Assembly: GCA_002086835.1 (NCBI GenBank)
Contig: MVIG01000022.1
Location: 22,125-86,124, forward strand
Direction: 5' to 3'
DNA length: 64,000 bases
DNA from: Mycolicibacterium porcinum
GTDB lineage: Bacteria; Actinomycetota; Actinomycetes; Mycobacteriales; Mycobacteriaceae
Part shown: in pieces, positions 13,380 to 23,294 of the stretch
Numbering within the stretch: the first letter of the stretch is position 1
Layout: every line of letters begins with the position of its first letter
The notes under the pieces: generated by a model
The model's database searches: none
Told to the model about the DNA's origin: nothing
The model's input: the letters and a program-made list of their open reading frames with translations, nothing else
Program-made: the position numbers and the translations under genes

Positions 13380-14072
13380 ATGCCACATGGTAACACCGCG
13401 CACGAAGTGCTCGCCGTCGTGTTCCAGGTTCGCGGCCTCGACACCCGCCAGCCCAACCTCAACGTTCTGCTGTGGCAGCGGGCACTGGACCCCGAGCAGG
13501 GCAAATGGTCGTTGCCCGGCGGCCGGCTCGAAGACGACGAGGATTTGACCAGCTCCGTGCGACGACAGCTGGCCGACAAGGTTGACCTGCGCGAACTCGC
13601 GCACCTGGAGCAACTGGCAGTGTTCTCGGACCCACGCCGCGTGCCCGGCGTGCGGACCATCGCGTCGACATTCCTGGGCCTGGTCCCGTCCCCTTCCACC
13701 CCGGCCCTGCCGCCGGACACCCGATGGCATCCGGTCAGCGACCTGCCCCCGATGGCCTTCGACCATGCACCGATGGTCGAGCACGCACGCAATCGCCTGG
13801 CCGCCAAGCTGTCGTACACCAACATCGGATTCGCCTTGGCACCAAAAGAATTCGCGCTCTCATCGCTGCGCGACATCTACAGCGCCGCACTCGATTATCA
13901 AGTCGACGCCACGAACTTGCAGCGGGTTCTGGAACGACGCAAGGTCATCACCCGCACCGGCACCACCGCTCGATCCGGTCGTAGCGGAGGGCGCCCCGCG
14001 GCCCTGTACCGCTTCACCGACTCGCGGTACCGCGTCACCGACGAATTCGCCGCTCTGCGCCCACCCGGGTGA
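13380..14072 (+). CDS. nrtR: NrtR-type Nudix-related transcriptional regulator of NAD synthesis
   Basis: 230 residues, orthologous by position to Rv1593c. An N-terminal Nudix-like domain (about 1-140) is followed by a C-terminal winged-helix domain (about 150-228; [20 protein letters not shown], then a basic segment). The Nudix box near 48-70 ([20 protein letters not shown]) lacks the catalytic REXXEE glutamates, which suggests a ligand-sensing rather than hydrolytic domain. It divides from nadABC across a perfect operator that also overlaps its own -10, so it probably represses both nadABC and itself in response to an NAD-related metabolite. The transcript is probably leaderless. Confidence 0.85.
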   Translation: MPHGNTAHEVLAVVFQVRGLDTRQPNLNVLLWQRALDPEQGKWSLPGGRLEDDEDLTSSVRRQLADKVDLRELAHLEQLAVFSDPRRVPGVRTIASTFLGLVPSPSTPALPPDTRWHPVSDLPPMAFDHAPMVEHARNRLAAKLSYTNIGFALAPKEFALSSLRDIYSAALDYQVDATNLQRVLERRKVITRTGTTARSGRSGGRPAALYRFTDSRYRVTDEFAALRPPG

Positions 14073-14114
14073 GTCGACTGGATTCTTAGACCCTTCTTAA
14101 GTAAGAATGCCCGG

Positions 14115-15446
14115 ATGGACTTGGGCAGTGCGGCCAGCGTCTCGGCAGCCGAATGGATCGGTCGGGCTCCTCACGAGGACCTCGACCCGGCCGCTCGGCC
14201 CGTACTCCCCCAGAGGGATGCGTTCTACGTACCGCCCGCGGGTTTCCAGCACGCCGAACCAGGCACTGTCCTGCGCAGCCGCGACGTCGAGCTGGCGTTT
14301 CTGGGCTTGATCCCGCAGCGCCTGCAGGCCACCCAGCTGCTGTACCGCTCCACCGACCGCAACGGCATCCCCGAAGCGGCTGCCACCACCGTCATCGTCC
14401 CGGCCGACGCCGCGCCGGACTGCCCGGTCGTGTCGTACCAGTGCGCGATCGACGCCATCTCCGGCCGCTGCTTTCCGTCCTACGCCCTGCGACACCACGC
14501 CAAGGCCACCGGTTCCCTGGCCCAGCTGGAGTTCCTGCTGATCTCGGCCGCCCTGGCCGAAGGCTGGGCGGTCTCGGTTCCCGACCACGAGGGTGTCAAC
14601 GGCATGTGGGGTGCGCCCTACGAGCCCGGCTACCGCGTCCTGGACGGGTTGCGGGCCGCGATCAACACCGAGCGCCTGTCGTTGTCGCCGAACGCGCGCA
14701 TCGGGCTGTGGGGATACTCCGGCGGCGGCCTGGCCAGTGCCTGGGCGGCCGAGATGGCCGGCAGCTACGCGCCCGAGCTCAACATCGTCGGCGCCGTCCT
14801 CGGCTCCCCCGTCGGCGATCTCGGAAACACCTTCCGCAGGCTCAACGGCACCGTGTTCTCGGGCCTGCCTGCGCTCGTGGTGGCCGCCCTCGCCGACATC
14901 TATCCCAACCTCAACCGGGTCATCGCCGAGCACGCCACAACCGAGGGCCGCAAGCTCCTCGACCGGCTGCACCGGATGACCACGGTGGAGGCCATCGTGC
15001 GAATGTTCCGCACAGACATGGCCGACCTCGTGGATATGCCGCTTGAGGACATCCTCGACGGGCCCGAGGTCAGTGAGGTGTTCCACGACACCAAACTCGG
15101 TGTGGCCGTGCCGGTTCCGCCGGTTCTGATCGTTCAGGCCGTCCACGACGAGATCATCTCGGTTGACGACATCGACGAGCTCGCCGACACCTATCTGGCC
15201 GGCGGCGCCGACGTGACCTACCACCGCGACATGTTCAGCGAGCACCTGCTGCTGCACCCGTTCTCGGCACCGATGGCGCTGCGCTGGCTCACCGACCGCT
15301 TCGCCGACCGCCCGCTGACCGCCAACCTGGTGCGCTCCAAGTGGCCCACGCTGCTCAACCCCATCACCTACATGGGCATGGCGCGCCTCGCTGGTATCGC
15401 CACCAAGGTGGCACTGGGCCGGACGGTCCGGCGACGCCCGCTCTGA
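14115..15446 (+). CDS. Secretory-lipase-family (LIP) alpha/beta hydrolase, Rv1592c-like
   Basis: 443 residues, matching Rv1592c in size and neighbourhood. The nucleophile elbow [12 protein letters not shown] places the catalytic Ser at residue 202. A later VHDEIIS Asp and EHLLLH His are plausible partners. The family (PF03583) hydrolyses acyl esters such as triglycerides, or short-chain esters. There is no obvious Sec signal peptide (it starts [10 protein letters not shown]), so the location is uncertain. It begins 42 bases after nrtR on the same strand. An AAGAAT hexamer six bases before the ATG suggests a leaderless transcript of its own. Confidence 0.85.
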   Translation: MDLGSAASVSAAEWIGRAPHEDLDPAARPVLPQRDAFYVPPAGFQHAEPGTVLRSRDVELAFLGLIPQRLQATQLLYRSTDRNGIPEAAATTVIVPADAAPDCPVVSYQCAIDAISGRCFPSYALRHHAKATGSLAQLEFLLISAALAEGWAVSVPDHEGVNGMWGAPYEPGYRVLDGLRAAINTERLSLSPNARIGLWGYSGGGLASAWAAEMAGSYAPELNIVGAVLGSPVGDLGNTFRRLNGTVFSGLPALVVAALADIYPNLNRVIAEHATTEGRKLLDRLHRMTTVEAIVRMFRTDMADLVDMPLEDILDGPEVSEVFHDTKLGVAVPVPPVLIVQAVHDEIISVDDIDELADTYLAGGADVTYHRDMFSEHLLLHPFSAPMALRWLTDRFADRPLTANLVRSKWPTLLNPITYMGMARLAGIATKVALGRTVRRRPL

Positions 15447-15475
15447 TCCGCCCCACGCTGGCACAATGGGGCTAG

Positions 15476-16294
15476 ATGCGTTACATCCGTCAGCCCCCGA
15501 CGGTGGCCCTGCGCGACAGCGTCGACCACCTGTGGTGCCTTGCGGACGGACCTCGGTATCCCGCCGAGCGCATTCTGCCCACGGGTACCACCGAACTCGT
15601 CATCAACCTCGCCGCTGATACCGTCGCCATCACGAACCATCAAGGCTCACAAAAATTCTCGGGGGCAGTCCTCTCCGGCCCTTACACCCGACCGTTCGAT
15701 ATCGACGCACGCGAGCACACCGCAATGATGGGCGTGCATTTCAAGCCGGGCGGAGTCCGCGCCGTCCTCGGACTATCACCGCACGAACTCCTCGGCACCC
15801 ACGTCGGTCTCGACACGTTGTGGAACGGCATGGCAGCAGACCTTCGCACCCAGATCTGCGAGGCAGAGTCGGTCGAGAAACGGTTTGCCATCGTCGAGTT
15901 CGCGTTGCTCGCCCGTTCCGGCCGAGGCCTCACACTGACCCGCGAAGTGGCCTATGCGGTGCAGGCGCTCAGCCTGGCCCACCACTCACCCTCGATCGAA
16001 TCGCTTGCGCGCGCAGTTGGTTTCAGCCACCGCAGGCTGATCCAGCTGTTCAGCACCCAGGTCGGCATGCCGCCGAAACGGTTCGCCCGCCTGCAACGGT
16101 TCCGGCACACGCACTACGCGGTTGCCACGGCACAGCCACCGCCACATTGGCCCACTTTCGCCGTCGAGCACGGATACGCCGACCAGCCGCACATCATCAG
16201 GGAGTTCCAGGAGTTCTCCGGCATGACACCCGCCCAGCAACTACGCCGAAGCCGCTACGTCGCGAAGGACAACCACATCGCGCTCGATCGGTAG
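15476..16294 (+). CDS. AraC-family transcriptional regulator
   Basis: 272 residues with an N-terminal effector or dimerisation region (about 1-150, containing ILPTGTTELVINLA, as in DUF6597-type regulators). A C-terminal double helix-turn-helix follows at about 165-262, with SIESLARAVGFSHRRLIQLF as the first and FAVEHGYADQPHIIREFQEF as the second. It binds DNA, and its targets are unknown. The VOC-family gene starts 48 bases downstream on the same strand and is a likely partner or target, as AraC/VOC pairs are common. A CACAAT hexamer eight bases before the ATG hints at a leaderless start. Confidence 0.88.
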   Translation: MRYIRQPPTVALRDSVDHLWCLADGPRYPAERILPTGTTELVINLAADTVAITNHQGSQKFSGAVLSGPYTRPFDIDAREHTAMMGVHFKPGGVRAVLGLSPHELLGTHVGLDTLWNGMAADLRTQICEAESVEKRFAIVEFALLARSGRGLTLTREVAYAVQALSLAHHSPSIESLARAVGFSHRRLIQLFSTQVGMPPKRFARLQRFRHTHYAVATAQPPPHWPTFAVEHGYADQPHIIREFQEFSGMTPAQQLRRSRYVAKDNHIALDR

Positions 16295-16342
16295 GTCAAA
16301 TTTCTTCAATACATCCGCCGCGAAGTTCCGCAGACTGCAGTC

Positions 16343-16753
16343 ATGTCGGGGCACCTCACCTTTCGAACCGGCGCGGTCCGCTACCAGGTCACCGACGTCG
16401 AGCGCGCAGTCGCTTTCTACACCGAATACCTGGGATTCGATGCCGCCATCCGCGGCGGACCCGCATTCGCGTCCGTCGTCAACGGCAGCCTCACCGTGTT
16501 CTTGAGCGGACCCGGCAGTTCGGGCGCACGTCCACTGCCCGACGGCACCCCGCAGACGCCAGGCGGCTACAACCGGTTCGTGCTCGAGGTCGACGACCTC
16601 GACGCGGCCATCAGCGAGTTACGCGGAGTCGACGTCACCTTCCGCAATTCGGTGGAGTCGGGTCCGGGTAGCCGACAGATCCAGCTCAACGACCCCGACG
16701 GCAACCCCATTGAGCTGTTCGAAGCGGTGGCCGTCAAACGCTCGGTGGGCTGA
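16343..16753 (+). CDS. VOC (glyoxalase/bleomycin-resistance)-family protein
   Basis: 136 residues forming a single vicinal-oxygen-chelate unit with two beta-alpha-beta-beta-beta repeats. VRYQVTDVERAVAFYTEYLGF is at the N-terminus and IQLNDPDGNPIELFEA, with the typical metal-ligand Glu, is at the C-terminus. Members are lyases, dioxygenases or antibiotic-binding proteins, and the substrate cannot be told. It follows an AraC regulator and its 3' end overlaps the convergent DUF2567 gene by 20 bases. Confidence 0.85.
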   Translation: MSGHLTFRTGAVRYQVTDVERAVAFYTEYLGFDAAIRGGPAFASVVNGSLTVFLSGPGSSGARPLPDGTPQTPGGYNRFVLEVDDLDAAISELRGVDVTFRNSVESGPGSRQIQLNDPDGNPIELFEAVAVKRSVG

Positions 16754-17474
16754 CCACCGGCGGGATGACCGGGTAGGTCGGCGTCTCCACCGGCGGCCAC
16801 GCCCCCAGATCGTCGCGCACCGTCGAGACCGCGATCAGCGCATAAACCATGGCTGCTGCGGCCGCCGGGAACAGGATCGTGCCGGCGATCTGCAACTGCG
16901 TGTGCCCGAAAAACACGGACGCGGCTTCCACCACGTACTGGACACGGTGTTCGGGCGTGACCGGCGCTCCGGCGATGTCCAGCGAACCGAACCGCCAATG
17001 GGCAAGGGCCGCACCGACACCGGCAGCCACCGCAGTGGCCACCGAACACCCGACTGCCAAGGCGGCGACCATCACCGGCCCGCGATGCGGGGTCCACTGC
17101 CACACCGCCACCGCGGCCACCACCGCCATGACGACGAGCAAACCGACGAACATGAACGCCGACGTGAAGAAATGGTCGGACTCACCACCCAGATAGGCGT
17201 GCACCCGCTCACCGCTACGAGTCAACGCCACCACACCGTGGACGCCGGGCGCGAGGAAAGCCCAGAGGGCGCCGAGCACCGCACCGACTCCTGCCAGAAC
17301 CGCGATGACCGTCACCACGGCCCGCTCACGCGAAACTCGTGGCGGACCGGGGACATTGGCGGGAGCCGAGCCGGCCGAGACAATCTGCTCTTCGCCCGAG
17401 AGGCTCATCGGTGCTCTCTGCTCTTCGCCCGAGAGGCTCATCGGTGCCCTCTGCTCTTCGCCCGAGAGGCTCAT
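16734..17474 (-). CDS. DUF2567 membrane protein, Rv1591-like
   Basis: 246-residue protein with about four hydrophobic segments ([59 protein letters not shown] and [16 protein letters not shown]) and a Pro-rich C-terminus. Function unknown. The ATG at 17474 overlaps the bsaP stop in an ATGA junction. The first 22 residues are two copies of an 11-residue unit encoded by a 33-base tandem repeat, and each copy supplies another in-frame ATG (17441, 17408). Starting at the third ATG would give 224 residues, close to the 221 of Rv1591. Conserved linkage behind bioB and bsaP suggests some tie to biotin metabolism, but this is inference. Confidence 0.78.
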   Translation of the reverse strand: MSLSGEEQRAPMSLSGEEQRAPMSLSGEEQIVSAGSAPANVPGPPRVSRERAVVTVIAVLAGVGAVLGALWAFLAPGVHGVVALTRSGERVHAYLGGESDHFFTSAFMFVGLLVVMAVVAAVAVWQWTPHRGPVMVAALAVGCSVATAVAAGVGAALAHWRFGSLDIAGAPVTPEHRVQYVVEAASVFFGHTQLQIAGTILFPAAAAAMVYALIAVSTVRDDLGAWPPVETPTYPVIPPVVSPPSV

Positions 17475-17476
17475 CG
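17385..17476 (-). repeat. 33-base tandem repeat (three copies) at the start of the DUF2567 gene
   Basis: A 26-base core begins at 17385, 17418 and 17451 and is separated by near-identical 7-base spacers (one base differs), giving a 33-base period. Read on the minus strand each full unit encodes [11 protein letters not shown] in the DUF2567 frame, so copy number changes would keep the frame. Each copy begins with an ATG, and the purine-rich tail of one copy (AGAGGG or AGAGAG) lies about five bases before the ATG of the next, like a ribosome site. Confidence 0.9.
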
Positions 17477-17731
17477 CTGCGTATCCAGGTCCGTCGAATC
17501 CACCTGCCCATGCCGCGAGCACTTGGCCCACCACCCGGTAGGCCGCACCTGGACGATCATCCGGCGGCCGCACTCGGCGCAGAACCGCGGCGGCTCCAGG
17601 CCGAGCTGGGCCGCCGTGGGCAGCGCTGTTCCATTCGCCGCGTCAGCCTGGACGCCGGTGTAGACGTTGTATAGACCGGCACCGACGGGCGCGGGCAGCG
17701 CCGGCGTTCCTGCCATCTCGGAGATCACCAC
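17471..17731 (-). CDS. bsaP: Biotin synthase auxiliary protein BsaP
   Basis: 86 residues, matching Rv1590 by position and the recently described mycobacterial protein BsaP, reported as an iron-sulfur protein needed by mycobacterial biotin synthase. Cysteines at 51, 54 and 71 with a His at 74 (FCAECGRR and WWAKCSRHG) form a plausible metal-cluster site. The GTG at 17731 lies nine bases after the bioB stop, with a GGGG run just before it. It is therefore cotranscribed with bioB, its presumed partner. An ATG at residue 6 is an alternative start, giving a protein nearer the 79 residues of Rv1590. Confidence 0.8.
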   Translation of the reverse strand: MVISEMAGTPALPAPVGAGLYNVYTGVQADAANGTALPTAAQLGLEPPRFCAECGRRMIVQVRPTGWWAKCSRHGQVDSTDLDTQR

Positions 17732-17740
17732 ACCCCTGTT

Positions 17741-18766
<1,026 letters not shown>

Positions 18767-18791
18767 TCATGTGGCCGGTGGTGCCGACACT

Positions 18792-18804
18792 TGAACACCG
18801 TTCA
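18792..18804. promoter_or_regulatory. Candidate BioQ operator between bioB and bioQ
   Basis: TGAAC-ACC-GTTCA is a perfect inverted repeat of five-base arms around three bases. The identical 13 bases recur at 21895-21907 before bioF, which argues for a common regulator. The site is 44 bases from bioB and 16 bases from bioQ. A TAGGGT hexamer (18808-18813) six bases before the bioQ GTG is a likely -10 for a leaderless bioQ transcript. Confidence 0.75.
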
Positions 18805-18819
18805 GGCTAGGGTAACGGT

Positions 18820-19437
18820 GTGCAACTCCACAAACCCGACGTGGTGGATGCGGCGACGGCCATCCTGGACAACTACGGCATCGCCGACCTGACGATGCGG
18901 CGCCTGGCTCGTGAGCTCAATGTCAGCCCTGGCGCGCTGTACTGGCACTTCGCCAACAAACAAGAGCTCCTCGGCGCCGTCGCCGACCACATCCTGGAGC
19001 CCGTCCGCATCGAAGGCGCGGACTCAGCATGGCCGGGCCGAATCCATCGCGTCTGTGTGGCGCTGCGGGACGCGCTGTTGTCGCACACGGACGGAGCCGA
19101 GTTGGTGTCGGCGAGCTTCGCCGCCGGACAGTCCCGGATCGTCGGGGAGATCGTGGCGCAACTCGCCGAAGCTGCCCAGCGTGCCGGCGTGGCAGCGCCG
19201 GACGACGAATTGGCCGCCCGCACGGTGCTCTACTACGTGCTGGGCTTCACGGCAGATGAACAATCCCGGCTGCAATGGGATGCGGCGGGGGCACTCGCCG
19301 ATGAACAGTCGGTGCTCAACCACGACACGTCACGGCAATTCGATTTCGGCCTGCAATTGCTGGTGGACGGGCTGGCTGTGCGTGGCGCGAGCACGCTCAG
19401 CTCCGGCCGCGACGTCCCGCAACGCAGCCAGGGCTGA
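18820..19437 (+). CDS. bioQ: TetR-family regulator, probable biotin repressor BioQ
   Basis: 205 residues. An N-terminal TetR helix-turn-helix lies at about 5-50 (DNYGIADLTMRRLARELNVS, then PGALYWHFANKQELLGA), and a ligand-binding helical domain follows. It is divergent from bioB across the 13-base palindrome. The same palindrome lies before bioF, so it probably represses the biotin genes and itself, as described for BioQ of M. smegmatis. The GTG at 18820 is supported by the aligned TAGGGT -10. Which ligand relieves repression cannot be read from the sequence. Confidence 0.82.
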   Translation: MQLHKPDVVDAATAILDNYGIADLTMRRLARELNVSPGALYWHFANKQELLGAVADHILEPVRIEGADSAWPGRIHRVCVALRDALLSHTDGAELVSASFAAGQSRIVGEIVAQLAEAAQRAGVAAPDDELAARTVLYYVLGFTADEQSRLQWDAAGALADEQSVLNHDTSRQFDFGLQLLVDGLAVRGASTLSSGRDVPQRSQG

Positions 19438-19449
19438 GCGTTCGAGCGG

Positions 19450-19494
19450 TTTGTGCACGATTTCCAGCGGCAGCCGCGGAAGATCGTGCACAAA
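19450..19494. terminator. Long hairpin between convergent bioQ and RNA-ligase-like gene
   Basis: TTTGTGCACGAT (19450-19461) pairs perfectly with ATCGTGCACAAA (19483-19494). The interior adds TTCC with GGAA and GCGG with CCGC around a three-base loop, giving about 20 base pairs in all. It fills the 73-base gap between two convergent genes and is a strong candidate bidirectional terminator. Confidence 0.6.
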
Positions 19495-19510
19495 TCACGC
19501 GGTGAGCCGA

Positions 19511-20020
19511 TCAGCCGATCGGGTGTTCGAGGCGCTTGTCGCCGTCCCAATGTCGCAGCCCGGTCACCTGGCCGACGATCTCGGCGGGGCGTCCAGCGAC
19601 CCGCACGGCGGTGGCCAACCTGGCGGGAGCCACCCGCCGGGCCAGCGTCACATGCGGGGTCCAGTTCCCCGGTTCGGCGTGCGGCATCGGCGCCGGGTCC
19701 ATGAACGGTAGGCACAGTCGATACACATCGGCCTGCACCTTGAGCAGCTCGTCTGTCGGGACCAGCAGCCGCGCCAGTACCCCTGCGGAGCGCCCGAAGA
19801 TCAGGGTCGCGCCGAGGTGGCACGACAGCGGGAATCGGTCCACCAGCTCGGTCAGCACGGCATCGGCCGCCGCATCGATGTGCTGCGCGACGATCAGTGT
19901 CGCATGGGGTCGGCTGGCCGGTGCCTGACTCGGAATATCCTTGTCGCGCAGCGTGTCCCAGATTCCGCGAACCACTGCCTCGGTATCGGGATCGAAGACC
20001 AGCTCGACGGAGTGGACCAT
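19511..20020 (-). CDS. 2'-5' RNA ligase-family (2H phosphoesterase-like) protein, Rv1571-like
   Basis: 169 residues, the same size and position as Rv1571, directly after bioD with one base between. RPHATLIVAQHID supplies the first H-x-T/S motif of the 2H phosphoesterase fold and NWTPHVTLARRV the second, so both catalytic histidine motifs are present. Family members act on 2',3'-cyclic phosphates or 2'-5' linkages of RNA or nucleotides; the substrate here is unknown. Conserved placement in the biotin operon has no explained reason. Confidence 0.75.
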   Translation of the reverse strand: MVHSVELVFDPDTEAVVRGIWDTLRDKDIPSQAPASRPHATLIVAQHIDAAADAVLTELVDRFPLSCHLGATLIFGRSAGVLARLLVPTDELLKVQADVYRLCLPFMDPAPMPHAEPGNWTPHVTLARRVAPARLATAVRVAGRPAEIVGQVTGLRHWDGDKRLEHPIG

Positions 20021-20021
20021 G

Positions 20022-20699
20022 TCAGATCAGGCCGGTCAGCCAGTCTCGGTCGAACGCGTCGGCGCAGATCTTCTCGAACTCGGCCGCACTGGCGGTTCCT
20101 GCCCCCGCCGGCAGCACCGCGCGCACCGGCGCCAGTTGTGCCAGCGATTCCCGGTTGCCCGACTCAGCCACACCGGGGTTCTCGGGCCACGCGCCGATCA
20201 CCAGGCCGGCGCAGGTGATGCCCTGCCCAGCAAGTGATTCCAGGGTCAGCGCGGTGTGGTTGAGGGTGCCCAAACCGGGTGACACCACCACCAGAACGGC
20301 AGCGGACAGATCCGCCGCCAGATCGCGAAGCGTCACGCCTCCGGCGCCGAGTTCAACCAGCAGGCCTCCGGCACCTTCGACCAGGGTCAGTCCGCCAGGG
20401 ATCTCGGCGCCACGCACCGAATCCACCAACTCCGCCCGGGCCGGCAACGCGAGCCCGGCTCGGTTGGCGGCTGCGACCGGCGCCAGCGGCTCCGGATAAC
20501 GCCATCCCCCATGCAAATTCGTCACGCCGGACAGCCGGTTCACCTCACCGAGGTCGTTGTCGCCGTCGACGGTGCCGGTCTGTACCGGCTTGCACACCGC
20601 GACGTCGAGGCCGGCCAGGCGGGCCGCGCACGCCAGCGCGGCCGTCGTCACGGTCTTCCCGACGCCGGTGTCGGTCCCGGTGACGACCAGCGTGCTCAC
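20022..20699 (-). CDS. bioD: Dethiobiotin synthetase BioD
   Basis: 225-residue ATP-dependent enzyme forming the ureido ring of dethiobiotin from DAPA and CO2. The P-loop GTDTGVGKT is at residues 8-16. CKPVQTG, carrying the catalytic Lys, and [12 protein letters not shown] are also present. The GTG at 20699 overlaps the bioF stop in a GTGA junction, matching the expected family N-terminus ([12 protein letters not shown]); the longer frame upstream lies inside bioF. Confidence 0.95.
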   Translation of the reverse strand: MSTLVVTGTDTGVGKTVTTAALACAARLAGLDVAVCKPVQTGTVDGDNDLGEVNRLSGVTNLHGGWRYPEPLAPVAAANRAGLALPARAELVDSVRGAEIPGGLTLVEGAGGLLVELGAGGVTLRDLAADLSAAVLVVVSPGLGTLNHTALTLESLAGQGITCAGLVIGAWPENPGVAESGNRESLAQLAPVRAVLPAGAGTASAAEFEKICADAFDRDWLTGLI

Positions 20700-21844
20700 A
20701 ACCGGACCTCCGACAGCACCTCGGTCAGCACTTGACGGGCCAGGTCCATCTCGTCCGCGGTCAGTGAGGCCCGCGCGGTCAAGCGCAGCCGCGAGGTGCC
20801 CTCCGGCACCGTCGGCGGACGGAAGCAACCCACCCGCACGCCGCGGTCCAGGCACGCGGCGGCCGCGGCCACCGCCACCTCGGGCTCACCGAGGATCACG
20901 GAGACGACAGCCGAGTCCGGCACGGTGGCATCCCCGGAGATGCGGGCAAGTTCGGCGGCATGGTCCAGAACGGCTTGCGCCCGCTGCGGTTCGGCGATCA
21001 GTACGCGCAGAGCGGCCCAGGCGGCGCCGACAGCCGCGGGCGCCAACCCGGTGTCGAAGATGAACGGGCGTGCCGCGTCGATCAGATGGGCGCGAATCGC
21101 TTCCTGGCCGAGCACCACGCCACCCTGGCTGCCCAGCGCCTTCGAGAGGGTCGTCGTCATCACCACGTCCGGCGAACCGGCCAGGCCCGCCTCGTACAGC
21201 AGGCCCTGGCCACCCGGGCCGCGCACTCCCAGCCCATGCGCTTCGTCGACGAGCAGCAGCGCGCCGTGCCGGCGGCAGACCGCGTGGAGCTCGCGCAGCG
21301 GCGCCAACGCGCCGTCGGTGCTGAACACCGATTCGGTCAGCACGACCGCGCGTTCCTCGGTCCGTGCCGACAGTGCGGCATCGACCGCGTCGACATCGCG
21401 ATGCGGTGTGACGGTCACCCGGGCCCGCGACAACCGGCACGCGTCGACCAGGGACGCGTGGGTGAGCGCGTCGGAGACCAGTAGCGAGCCGGGGCCGGAC
21501 AACGCGACGACGGCACCGAGGTTGGCGGTGTAGCCGGAGGAGAAGACCAACGCCGACTCGGCGCCGACGAACGCCGCCAAGGCGGTTTCGAAGCCTTCGT
21601 GCAGTTCGGTGTTACCGGTGACCAGCCGAGACCCACCGGCGCCCGCACCCCAGGTCCGCAGCGCCTCGATGCCACCGTCGAGCACCTCCGGGTGCTGCGA
21701 CAACCCCAGGTAGTCGTTGGAGGCCAGGTCCAGTTCGGTGGCCACCGCCGGGCGGGTGCGCAGCACGCGACGCAGGCCGGCCTGTCGGCGCTGCCGCTCG
21801 ACATCGGCGAGCCAGGCAAGCGGTGAAAGATCCGTGCGCGTCAC
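20696..21844 (-). CDS. bioF: 8-amino-7-oxononanoate synthase BioF
   Basis: 382-residue PLP-dependent alpha-oxoamine synthase condensing pimeloyl thioester with alanine. [17 protein letters not shown] lies near the N-terminus, [19 protein letters not shown] follows, and the PLP lysine is in [13 protein letters not shown]. The GTG at 21844 is preceded by GAGGAG at six bases and is chosen over an ATG 57 bases upstream that lies in the operator region. It starts 61 bases after bioA, with a candidate BioQ operator in between, so bioF-bioD may be regulated separately from bioA. Confidence 0.94.
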   Translation of the reverse strand: MTRTDLSPLAWLADVERQRRQAGLRRVLRTRPAVATELDLASNDYLGLSQHPEVLDGGIEALRTWGAGAGGSRLVTGNTELHEGFETALAAFVGAESALVFSSGYTANLGAVVALSGPGSLLVSDALTHASLVDACRLSRARVTVTPHRDVDAVDAALSARTEERAVVLTESVFSTDGALAPLRELHAVCRRHGALLLVDEAHGLGVRGPGGQGLLYEAGLAGSPDVVMTTTLSKALGSQGGVVLGQEAIRAHLIDAARPFIFDTGLAPAAVGAAWAALRVLIAEPQRAQAVLDHAAELARISGDATVPDSAVVSVILGEPEVAVAAAAACLDRGVRVGCFRPPTVPEGTSRLRLTARASLTADEMDLARQVLTEVLSEVRL

Positions 21845-21894
21845 GTGGTGCTCCTCGGTGGCCGGCAGTTGAACACGTCGGCGGTGCCGACCAT

Positions 21895-21907
21895 TGAACA
21901 CCGTTCA
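21895..21907. promoter_or_regulatory. Second candidate BioQ operator, upstream of bioF
   Basis: TGAAC-ACC-GTTCA here is identical to the palindrome between bioB and bioQ. It overlaps the bioA stop codon (21905-21907) and lies 51 bases before the bioF start. A further half site, TTGAACAC, begins at 21869. This supports a separate repressor-controlled promoter for bioF-bioD at the end of bioA. Confidence 0.72.
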
Positions 21908-23203
21908 GGTTAGTGCACGGGCGACACCGACCATGCCTGCGGTGACCTGTTCCACCTCCGCCGGTGTGCAGATGAAGGGCGGCATGGCGTAGATCAGCTT
22001 GCCGAACGGGCGCAGCCAGACGCCGTGCCGCAACGCGGCTAACGTGGCTACCCGCATGTCCACCGGCTCTTTCATCTCGATCACGCCGATCGCGCCGAGC
22101 ACCCGGACGTCGGCGACTCCAGGCAGCGCGCGAGCCGGCTCAAGTCCCCTCCGCAGCCCGGCCTCGATCTCGGTCACCTGCGCCGGCCAATCCCCGCTGA
22201 CCAGCAGTTCCACCGCGGCGACGCCGACCGCGCAGGCCAATGCGTTCGCCATGAACGTGGGCCCGTGCATGAGGGCGCCCGGCTCCCCCTCGCTGATCGT
22301 CCGCGCGACCTCTCGCGTGCACAGCGTGGCGGCCAGGGTGATGTAGCCACCGGTCATCGCCTTGCCGACGCACATGATGTCCGGACTCACCCCGGCGTGC
22401 TCGGCCGCGAACAACTTGCCGGTGCGGCCGAACCCGGTGGCGATCTCGTCGAAGATCAGCAGCACATCGTGGCGATCGCAGATCGCGCGCAGGTCCGCGA
22501 GGTACCGCGGGTCGTGGAACCGCATTCCCCCGGCACCCTGCACAACGGGTTCGACGATCACGGCGGCGAGCTCATCGGCGTGCTCGGCCAGCTGCCGCTC
22601 GAACGCCTCGCTGTACGCAGGCTCATAGTCGGCGGGCACGGGCGGTGCGAACTCCTGCGCCACGAGTACGTCCGTCCACAGCGAGTGCATGCCGCCGTCG
22701 GGATCGCACACGCTCATCGGGGTGAACGTGTCGCCGTGGTAGCCGCCACGCCAGGTCAGCAGCCGATGCTTGGCACCCCTGCCCAGGCTGCGCCAGTACT
22801 GCAGCGCCATCTTCACCGCGACCTCGACGGACACCGACCCGGAATCGCTGAAGAACACCGTCTCCAAGCCCTCAGGGGTGAGTTCGACCAGCAATTGCGC
22901 CAGCCGTGCCGCCGGTTCGTGGGTCAGGCCGCCGAACATGACGTGGTTCATGGTGGCGAGCTGATCGGTGATGGCACGGTCCAGCACCGGGTGCCCGTGT
23001 CCGTGCACCGCGGTCCACCAGGACGCCATCGCATCGATCACCTCGATGCGTGCGCCGTCAGTAGGGTCGATCACAGTCAGCCACGCGCCTTTGGCACCCA
23101 CCGCCACGACCGGCGGAAGTGTGTCGGAGCCCATGGCACTGTAGGGGTGCCAGATGTGGGCCGCGTCGATGGCATTGATCTGCGCTGGGGTCAGCTCAGC
23201 CAC
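21905..23203 (-). CDS. bioA: Adenosylmethionine-8-amino-7-oxononanoate aminotransferase BioA
   Basis: 432-residue class III PLP aminotransferase converting KAPA to DAPA with S-adenosylmethionine as amino donor. [11 protein letters not shown] at the N-terminus is typical of Bio[21 protein letters not shown] holds the cofactor Asp, and [11 protein letters not shown] holds the PLP lysine. The GTG at 23203 gives [16 protein letters not shown], in line with the 437-residue M. tuberculosis protein; a longer frame upstream would run toward the divergent acyltransferase. It is the first of the bioA-bioF-bioD group. Confidence 0.94.
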   Translation of the reverse strand: MAELTPAQINAIDAAHIWHPYSAMGSDTLPPVVAVGAKGAWLTVIDPTDGARIEVIDAMASWWTAVHGHGHPVLDRAITDQLATMNHVMFGGLTHEPAARLAQLLVELTPEGLETVFFSDSGSVSVEVAVKMALQYWRSLGRGAKHRLLTWRGGYHGDTFTPMSVCDPDGGMHSLWTDVLVAQEFAPPVPADYEPAYSEAFERQLAEHADELAAVIVEPVVQGAGGMRFHDPRYLADLRAICDRHDVLLIFDEIATGFGRTGKLFAAEHAGVSPDIMCVGKAMTGGYITLAATLCTREVARTISEGEPGALMHGPTFMANALACAVGVAAVELLVSGDWPAQVTEIEAGLRRGLEPARALPGVADVRVLGAIGVIEMKEPVDMRVATLAALRHGVWLRPFGKLIYAMPPFICTPAEVEQVTAGMVGVARALT

Positions 23204-23294
23204 AGTCGGGCAGCCTAACCCTTTGCTCACAGACTGTGACGCACGCATCCGAAATATGAGCGGCAGGCCGATGTTAGGTAAATTGGCCTCGACC

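Noticed and set aside
17385-17476. Short direct repeats considered as a CRISPR array
   Set aside because: The 7-base spacers are almost identical and the 33-base period keeps a reading frame, so it is a coding tandem repeat.
23227-23239. Palindrome considered as a CRP/cAMP site
   Set aside because: CRP sites have TGTGA outside on the left and TCACA on the right with six bases between; here the order is reversed and the gap is one base.
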